Notes under the pieces: generated by a model
Seen by the model: only the letters and a program-made list of their open reading frames with translations
Told to the model about the DNA's origin: nothing
Databases searched by the model: none
Shown here: positions 59,537 through 64,000 of the stretch, in pieces
How the letters are laid out: each line of letters opens with the position of its first letter
How positions within the stretch are numbered: position 1 is the first letter of the stretch
Origin: Streptomyces sp. JB150
Lineage (GTDB): Bacteria; Actinomycetota; Actinomycetes; Streptomycetales; Streptomycetaceae
DNA length: 64,000 bases
Direction of reading: 5' to 3'
Assembly (NCBI RefSeq): GCF_011193355.1
Contig: NZ_CP049780.1
Coordinates: 3,340,169 to 3,404,168, forward strand
Program-made: the position numbers and the translations under genes

Positions 59537-59612
59537 CCAGCGTGTCTTCCCCACCTTTAACCTGGCCAGACAAGGCGCCCCAACAATCCGAGGTGTACGA
59601 CAGGGAGGTGCC

Positions 59613-60452
59613 ATGCCGGGACCGAAGGACCTCGACCCGTCGTCGTCCCCCCGCGCCCTCCTGGGCGCGGAACTGCGCCACGCCCGCGAGAAGGCGGGCC
59701 TCAGCCAGGAGGAACTGGGCCAGCGGCTGTTCGTGAGCGGATCGTTCATCGGGCAACTGGAGGCGGGGACGCGACGGATGCAGCCTGAACACGCGCGGAT
59801 GTTGGATGAGGCGCTGGGGGCCCAGGGCTTTTTCCAGCGGAACTGCCGGGCGGTGGCCAAGTCGAAGTACGTCGAGCACTTCGCGGAAGCGGCGGAGGCC
59901 GAGGCTCAAGCCATCGCGATCAGGGAGTACGCACCGCTCCTGATCCCGGGACTGCTGCAGACGCCCGCGTACGCACGGGCTGTGAACCGCGCCTACGACC
60001 CGACGGTGCCGGAAGCGACCATCGACGAGTGGGTGGAAGGCCGGATGGAGCGGATCCGGCTGCTCGATCATCCAACAAAACCGCTGTTGTGGATGGTGCT
60101 GGACGAGGCCGCGTTGCGCCGCCAGACCGGTGGGCGGGAAGTGATGGCGGAGGCGCTGCACCACATCGCCGGCCTGGCCCGCCGCAACCGCGTCATCGTG
60201 CAGGTGATGCCGTTCAGCGCGGGCGCGCACTCGGGGATGCAGGGTGCGCTGAAGCTGATGGAGTTCGAGGACGCCCCTCCGCTGGTCTACTACGAGGGCG
60301 TGCGCACCGGACGACTGGAGGACGACCCCGCCACGGTCGCCCAGCTCAAGTTCACCTTCGATCTCCTGGCCGCCTCCGCGCTGTCGCCGGAGAAGTCTCT
60401 GGCCCTGGTGGAAGCGTTGGCGCAGGATTACCCCCATGAGGAACATCCCTGA
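59613..60452 (+). CDS. XRE-type HTH protein with DUF5753 (Scr1-like)
   Basis: 279 residues. N-terminal XRE helix-turn-helix (LRHAREKAGLSQEELGQRLFVSGSFIGQLEAG, residues ~16-50) is followed by DUF5753 (~85-270: AIREYAPLLIPGLLQTPAYA, RQTGGREVMAEALHHI, VVYYEG-like VYYEGVRTGRLED). Such proteins pair with a DUF397 protein, as in whiJ and abaA-type loci, and control development or act like Scr1/Scr2 toxin-antitoxin pairs. GGGAGG precedes the ATG at 59613 by 5-6 bases. Overlaps the DUF397 gene by 17 bases. Confidence 0.92.
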   Translation: MPGPKDLDPSSSPRALLGAELRHAREKAGLSQEELGQRLFVSGSFIGQLEAGTRRMQPEHARMLDEALGAQGFFQRNCRAVAKSKYVEHFAEAAEAEAQAIAIREYAPLLIPGLLQTPAYARAVNRAYDPTVPEATIDEWVEGRMERIRLLDHPTKPLLWMVLDEAALRRQTGGREVMAEALHHIAGLARRNRVIVQVMPFSAGAHSGMQGALKLMEFEDAPPLVYYEGVRTGRLEDDPATVAQLKFTFDLLAASALSPEKSLALVEALAQDYPHEEHP

Positions 60453-60642
60453 CTACGACCTGAGCGCGGCGACTTGGCACAAGTCGAGCTACAGCGGGGG
60501 CGGCGGTGACAACTGCCTGGAAGTCACCCACGACTTCCCCACCGTCATTCCCGTCCGCGACTCCAAGACGCCCACCGGCCCGAAGCTCGTGTTCCGAGCC
60601 TCGGCGTGGACGGCGTTCGTCAGCGGGCTGAAGCGGGACTGA
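60436..60642 (+). CDS. DUF397 protein
   Basis: 68 residues with the DUF397 signature ATWHKSSYSGGGGDNCLEV and DSKTPTGPKLVFRASAWTAF near the C-terminus. It partners the XRE/DUF5753 protein encoded upstream, with overlapping frames. Together they resemble WhiJ-type regulator/effector pairs. The ATG at 60436 is the family start. Confidence 0.93.
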   Translation: MRNIPDYDLSAATWHKSSYSGGGGDNCLEVTHDFPTVIPVRDSKTPTGPKLVFRASAWTAFVSGLKRD

Positions 60643-60748
60643 CGGGTCCCCGAAGCTCAAGTACCGAGCCCCGAGCCCTCTTTTCAAGGAATGGGTGGTG
60701 GGTCTCAACCCACCCTCCCACCCTGCGAGTTGACGTGCCGCATCCGGC

Positions 60749-60778
60749 TTGCCACGCACCGTGACGAGGGTCTAGCGT
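60749..60778 (+). promoter_or_regulatory. promoter TTGCCA-18-TAGCGT of the HTH accessory cluster
   Basis: TTGCCA (60749-60754) and TAGCGT (60773-60778) are separated by 18 bases, a good sigma-70-type promoter. Transcription would start near 60785, leaving a ~75-base leader with the hairpin at 60797-60829. Confidence 0.65.
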
Positions 60779-60796
60779 TCCCCGAGACAAGCAACA

Positions 60797-60829
60797 GCCC
60801 CCGCCCGGTGCGCCAACACCTGCGGGGGC
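60797..60829 (+). promoter_or_regulatory. structured leader hairpin (candidate cis-regulatory RNA)
   Basis: GCCCCCGC pairs with GCGGGGGC (8 bases), with an inner GGTG/CACC stem closing a CGCCAA loop. It lies between the promoter and the HTH gene start, with no T run after it. I recall a similar hairpin with a conserved CGCCAA loop upstream of many copies of this HTH gene in Streptomyces, but cannot check that here. Confidence 0.55.
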
Positions 60830-60859
60830 CTAACCAACGGAATCGATAGCACCGATCCC

Positions 60860-61726
60860 ATGGCTGAAGCCCACATTAGTCCTGCCCCCGCGCCCTCGCA
60901 CCCCCTGTCCAACCCCGGATACGGGAAGCGCTCGGCGCCCGGCCAATCCCCGCGCACGAACGACGACTTCGCGCACCTGCCGCCGCGCGAGGCCGCCATC
61001 GCCGCGTACATCGACCGGCTGCCCGACGGCGCCGACATCTCCGTGAAAACGCTGGCCAAGCACCTGCCGTACGGGCAGTGCGCGCTGCGGACGGCGCTCA
61101 ACCGGCTGCAGCAGGCGGGCCACTTGCGCAGGGGGCGCGAGGCGGTGACCGCCGACGACGGCAGCTCCCGCTGGATCACCCGATCGTGGTTCTCCCGTAC
61201 CGCCCGCGACGACGCCTGGTGGACGGCGTTCACGCGAGGGGACGTACCGGACCCGGATCCGGACCCCGGACCGAGAGCACGGCCCATCCGCTCCCGCGCC
61301 CACATCTTCCTCGCGGCCCTGGGCCGCGCCACCCCCGCCCTCTCCCTCTCCGAGGCCGAGTGCGCGCGGCTCGCGCCGCTGGTGGCGGAGTGGTTCGCGC
61401 GGGGCGCCGACGAGGAGGCCGTACGGCACGCCCTGACGAGCGGCCTGCCGAGCCCGGTGCACCACCCGGCCGCGCTGCTGCGCACCCGGCTCACGGGGAA
61501 GCTGCCGCCGCCGCCCCCGCCGCGTCCGCCCCAGCGGGTCCTGGAGTGCGCGGGCTGCGGCCTGCCGGGCCGGCCGGAAGCCCTGCCGGGCGGCCGGTGC
61601 GGCGCGTGCCGGGGCGAGCGCGCCCCCGCCCGCGCCGGGGCGCCCCTGCCCGCCCGGACCGTCCACGCCCGCGCCGCCGAGATCCGCGCCGCGATGGCAC
61701 AACGCCGAGAGAGGGTCCTCACATGA
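60860..61726 (+). CDS. helix-turn-helix protein (winged, accessory family)
   Basis: 288 residues. The HTH lies at ~45-95 (DISVKTLAKHLPYGQCALRT, ALNRLQQAGHLRRGRE), followed by RWITRSWFSRTARDDAWWTAF, then a Pro-rich region and a C-terminal CAGCG...CGACRGE cysteine pair. Members of this family are found in many copies in Streptomyces accessory loci, usually with the same leader hairpin. Its stop overlaps an ATG that would extend the antitoxin. Role unknown; DNA binding is likely. Confidence 0.82.
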   Translation: MAEAHISPAPAPSHPLSNPGYGKRSAPGQSPRTNDDFAHLPPREAAIAAYIDRLPDGADISVKTLAKHLPYGQCALRTALNRLQQAGHLRRGREAVTADDGSSRWITRSWFSRTARDDAWWTAFTRGDVPDPDPDPGPRARPIRSRAHIFLAALGRATPALSLSEAECARLAPLVAEWFARGADEEAVRHALTSGLPSPVHHPAALLRTRLTGKLPPPPPPRPPQRVLECAGCGLPGRPEALPGGRCGACRGERAPARAGAPLPARTVHARAAEIRAAMAQRRERVLT

Positions 61727-61732
61727 GCACGC

Positions 61733-61756
61733 AGTACAGACACGCAGGTGTGTACA
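61733..61756. promoter_or_regulatory. AGTACA / TGTACA repeat, likely antitoxin operator
   Basis: AGTACA at 61733 and TGTACA at 61751 lie just upstream of the antitoxin ATG. YefM-family antitoxins are known to bind TGTACA hexamers at their own promoter. TACAGT at 61753-61758 could be the -10 box. Confidence 0.5.
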
Positions 61757-61764
61757 GTTTTCGC

Positions 61765-62040
61765 ATGGACGCGTATCCGCTCGTGGAAGCCCGCAACCAG
61801 CTCGGTCAACTGGTCGGCAGGGTCCGGCACGGCCAGGAGCACATCGTGATCACGGAGTACGGCAAGCCCGCAGCCGCGCTCATCCCGATAAGCGAGCTGG
61901 AGGAGCTTCAGCGGCTCCGGGACGAGGCCGACATCGCTGAAGCGCGGGCCCGAGAGGCGAGCCCGGGCGGCCCGTCGATGTCCCACGACGAGTTCATGAC
62001 CCAGATGGAGAAAGAGGACCGGCGGGAGGCCGCTTCGTGA
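61765..62040 (+). CDS. Phd/YefM-type antitoxin
   Basis: 91 residues of the Phd/YefM fold: YPLVEARNQLGQLVGRVRHGQEHIVI, YGKPAAALIPISELEELQRL, and an acidic helical tail (SHDEFMTQMEKEDRR) that would wrap the toxin. The ATG at 61765 is the family start; an in-frame ATG at 61723 would overlap the HTH gene. The antitoxin is intact, but its toxin is truncated (next entry). It probably represses its own promoter. Confidence 0.88.
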   Translation: MDAYPLVEARNQLGQLVGRVRHGQEHIVITEYGKPAAALIPISELEELQRLRDEADIAEARAREASPGGPSMSHDEFMTQMEKEDRREAAS

Positions 62041-62132
62041 GGTACGCGGTGGTATGGGAACACCATGCCATGGCCGACTTCCGGCGGCTGCGTGTCACCG
62101 ACCCCATGACAGGACCGGAGCCCGCCCCATGA
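62037..62132 (+). pseudogene. RelE/ParE-type toxin, truncated
   Basis: The GTG at 62037 overlaps the antitoxin stop, the normal coupling. It encodes RYAVVWEHHAMADFRRLRVT, the start of a RelE/ParE toxin (usual length ~85-95), then leaves the family after DP and stops after 31 residues at 62132. The rest of the toxin (the catalytic strands) is absent. The remnant ends in the ATGA overlap with the next gene. Confidence 0.75.
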
Positions 62133-62698
62133 ACCACGCCCAGCTCACCGCCCTAGGCCGTGCCCTGCGTCTCCTCGGGGAGCACGGGGAGGCGCTGACC
62201 GCCGACACCCCGGACGCCAAGCTGCACGAGGTCAAGGCCGACCTGCGGCGCGCCCTGGACCTGCTGGAGGAGAGCGTCACCTCGGCCGCGCCGACCACCC
62301 GCTGCCCGGAGCACCCGCAGGGGCCCGTCGACGAGGCCGCGCCCGATCTGTGCCTGCTGTGCGAGACGCGGCGCCGGGCGGCCCGGCGGGCCGAGTTCAA
62401 CGGACCCGGCCCGGCGCCCGCGCCCACCCCCACCGCGCCGTCCCGGTACGGGACGCGCGGTGACCGGCCGCAGCCCCAGCAGCGGTGGCTGCCCGAGGCG
62501 TGGAACGGGCAGGAGTGGCAGCTGTGCGGGACGCCGCGCCGCGACCGCCGGGAGGCCGAGCTGTACCTGACCGCCCAGCGGCGCGGGTCGCGGCCCGCGC
62601 CGGCGTACCGGCTCGTGCACGAGTTCACCGACTACGAGGTGCTGCGCGTGTGGGGCACGCCGGTGCGGGTCGACATCGAGCCGATGGGCAATCTGTAG
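62129..62698 (+). CDS. hypothetical protein with zinc-finger-like cysteines
   Basis: 189 residues. A helical N-terminal part (LRRALDLLEESV) precedes CPEHPQ and CLLCETRRR, which could form a small zinc site (Cys, His, Cys, Cys). A Pro-rich linker and a C-terminal domain follow (WLPEAWNGQEWQLCGTP, YRLVHEFTDYEVLRVWG). ATG at 62129 overlaps the toxin remnant stop. I do not recognise the family. It accompanies the HTH gene, so may act with it. Confidence 0.75.
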   Translation: MNHAQLTALGRALRLLGEHGEALTADTPDAKLHEVKADLRRALDLLEESVTSAAPTTRCPEHPQGPVDEAAPDLCLLCETRRRAARRAEFNGPGPAPAPTPTAPSRYGTRGDRPQPQQRWLPEAWNGQEWQLCGTPRRDRREAELYLTAQRRGSRPAPAYRLVHEFTDYEVLRVWGTPVRVDIEPMGNL

Positions 62699-62705
62699 CC
62701 CCCTG

Positions 62706-62733
62706 GGCGTCAGGCGTCAGGCGTCAGGCGTCA
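62706..62733. repeat. GGCGTCA 7-bp repeat, four copies
   Basis: Four perfect GGCGTCA units; the last one supplies the stop codon (TGA, minus strand) of the Old Yellow Enzyme gene. It is a simple slippage-type tract. Confidence 0.8.
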
Positions 62734-63861
62734 GCTCAGGGTGCGCAGCGCCGCCGCGTCGTAGGGCGCCAGCTCGTCGAAGCGGCCCGCCAGGACCTTC
62801 TGCGCCCACAGCGGGTCCTGGAGCAGGGCGCGGCCCACGGCGACCAGGTCGAACTCGTCGCGCTCCAGGCGGTCGAGGAGGTTGTCGAGGCTGCCGACGG
62901 GCGCCCCCTCGCCGGCGAAGGCGCGGATGAAGTCGCCGTCGAGGCCGACCGAGCCGACGGTGATGGTCTGCTTGCCGGTGAGCTTCTTGGTCCAGCCGGC
63001 CAGGTTGAGGTCGGAGTCCTCGAACTCGGGCAGCCAGTAGCGGCGCGTGGACGCGTGGAAGGCGTCGACACCGGCCGCGGCGAGCGGCGTGAGGATGGCC
63101 TCCAGCTCCTCCGGCGTCTCGGCGAGCCGCGCGTCGTAGGCGTCCTGCTTCCACTGGGAGAAGCGGAAGATCACCGGGAAGCCGGGCGAGACGGTCTCGC
63201 GGACCGCCGCGACGATCTCGGCCGCGAACCGGCTGCGGGCCACCGGGTCGCCGCCGTAGGCGTCGGTGCGGCGGTTGGTGCCCGCCCACAGGAACTGGTC
63301 GATGAGGTAGCCGTGCGCGCCGTGCAGCTCGACCCCGTCGAAGCCGATGCGCTCCGCGGCGGCAGCGGCCTCGGCGAACGCGCCGATGACGTCGTCGATG
63401 TCCCGCTGGGTCATCGCCTCGCCGGTGCCCTCGGTGCCGTCCAGACGCAGCCCGGAGGGGCCGACGGCGGGCGCCTCGGGGAACGGCGGCTGCCCCGCCT
63501 TGCGGACCATGCCGATGTGCCACAGCTGCGGCACGATCCTCCCGCCCGCCGCGTGGACCTCCTCGGCGACCTTCGCCCACCCGGCCAGCTGCTCCTCGCC
63601 GTGGAAGCGCGGGACCCGGTCGCTCTCGCCGGCCGAGGGGTGGCCGACGTAGGTGCCCTCGGTGACGATGAGTCCGACGCCCGCGGCGGCCCGGCGGGCG
63701 TAGTAGGAGACGACGTCCGCGCCGGGGACGCCGCCCGGCGAGAACTGGCGGGTCATCGGCGCCATGACGATCCGGTTGCGGACGGTCAGCTCGTTGATCG
63801 TGACGGGGCGGGCGAGGATCTGCGCGGCACGGGCGGCCGGGGTGTCGGCGGTGACGGTCAC
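62731..63861 (-). CDS. NADH:flavin oxidoreductase, Old Yellow Enzyme family
   Basis: 376-residue FMN TIM-barrel enoate reductase. Landmarks: LTVRNRIVMAPMTRQFSPGG (FMN site), GGRIVPQLWHIGMVRKAG, FDGVELHGAHGYLIDQFLW (His-Gly-Ala-His type motif), the GFPVIFRFSQWKQDAYD stretch and FDLVAVGRALLQDPLWA near the C-terminus. It reduces activated C=C bonds. The GTG at 63861 has AAGGAGT 6 bases upstream. A TACC-GAGT-GGTA dyad lies 16-28 bases upstream. Right edge of the window lies beyond its promoter. Confidence 0.93.
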   Translation of the reverse strand: MTVTADTPAARAAQILARPVTINELTVRNRIVMAPMTRQFSPGGVPGADVVSYYARRAAAGVGLIVTEGTYVGHPSAGESDRVPRFHGEEQLAGWAKVAEEVHAAGGRIVPQLWHIGMVRKAGQPPFPEAPAVGPSGLRLDGTEGTGEAMTQRDIDDVIGAFAEAAAAAERIGFDGVELHGAHGYLIDQFLWAGTNRRTDAYGGDPVARSRFAAEIVAAVRETVSPGFPVIFRFSQWKQDAYDARLAETPEELEAILTPLAAAGVDAFHASTRRYWLPEFEDSDLNLAGWTKKLTGKQTITVGSVGLDGDFIRAFAGEGAPVGSLDNLLDRLERDEFDLVAVGRALLQDPLWAQKVLAGRFDELAPYDAAALRTLS

Positions 63862-63877
63862 CTGGGGACTCCTTGGG

Positions 63878-63889
63878 TACCGAGTGGTA
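63878..63889. promoter_or_regulatory. TACC-GAGT-GGTA inverted repeat upstream of the OYE gene
   Basis: A short dyad 17 bases from the GTG, overlapping the leader. HxlR-type regulators bind GTAC-containing dyads of this form upstream of oxidoreductases. The regulator is not in the window. Confidence 0.4.
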
Positions 63890-64000
63890 TGTGCGTGTGC
63901 AACGATCCATAACCGGCTCCCCTGGTTCCGGATTCCGTCCCGCCCGTGTGACCCCGGACACGCCCGAGGGCGGCACCCCCAGCGGGAACTGGGGATACCG

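Overview
This window reads as a chromosomal core segment of a Streptomyces (or a close relative). Base composition is very GC-rich with strong GC bias at third codon positions. GTG and TTG starts are frequent, many genes are preceded by a TAnnnT -10 box only 6-7 nt from the start codon (leaderless type), and the gene families are typical of the genus: DUF397/XRE pairs, DUF3027, DUF2530, DUF4031, TIGR03084, futalosine-pathway menaquinone genes and MurQ/MurR. The mqnB-mqnD pair corresponds to SCO4327/SCO4326 of S. coelicolor, so the window is probably syntenic with that part of the core chromosome. I saw no rRNA, tRNA, CRISPR array or complete transposon.

Layout. (1) 1-8.7 kb: a leftward catabolic operon resembling acyclic-terpene/branched acyl-CoA degradation: TIGR03084 protein, AtuA-like protein, acyl-CoA carboxylase beta and alpha, acyl-CoA dehydrogenase, an internally deleted acyl-CoA ligase pseudogene, enoyl-CoA hydratase and a TetR regulator cut by the window edge. 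A perfect palindrome lies at the operon head. (2) 8.8-17 kb: EamA exporter, a large FAD/Fe-S oxidoreductase, serC, and a DrrAB-like ABC exporter with a divergent TetR regulator. (3) 17-26.5 kb: secreted and housekeeping genes, a frameshifted aldo/keto reductase, a 29-residue membrane protein, a 1.1-kb non-coding region holding an 18-bp/217-bp minisatellite, an MFS/MarR pair and a purine permease. (4) 26.6-32 kb: a CtpE-like P-type ATPase and three tandem secreted paralogues, two of the three transcription units sharing a dyad upstream element. (5) 32-50.5 kb: sacsin-like ATPase, DUF3027, MFS, lipoprotein, mqnB/mqnD, cold-shock protein, HAD phosphatase, membrane protein, helicase-associated protein and XPB helicase. 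Between the last two lie two tiny secreted peptides and a chimeric gene joining a UPF0114/YqhA membrane protein to an IstB-type ATPase. (6) 50.5-60.6 kb: HelD-family helicase, CutC, DinB-fold proteins, a DinB-GNAT fusion, MurR/RpiR-murQ and an XRE/DUF397 pair. (7) 60.7-64 kb: a small accessory cluster (structured leader, HTH protein, YefM-like antitoxin, truncated toxin, zinc-finger-like protein), then an Old Yellow Enzyme.

The most unusual items are the YqhA-IstB fusion (46186-47409), the secreted peptide pair beside it, the shared dyad element of the secreted paralogues, the structured leader at 60797-60829, and the minisatellite at about 21.8-22.5 kb. Several genes show recent decay (acyl-CoA ligase, aldo/keto reductase, toxin).
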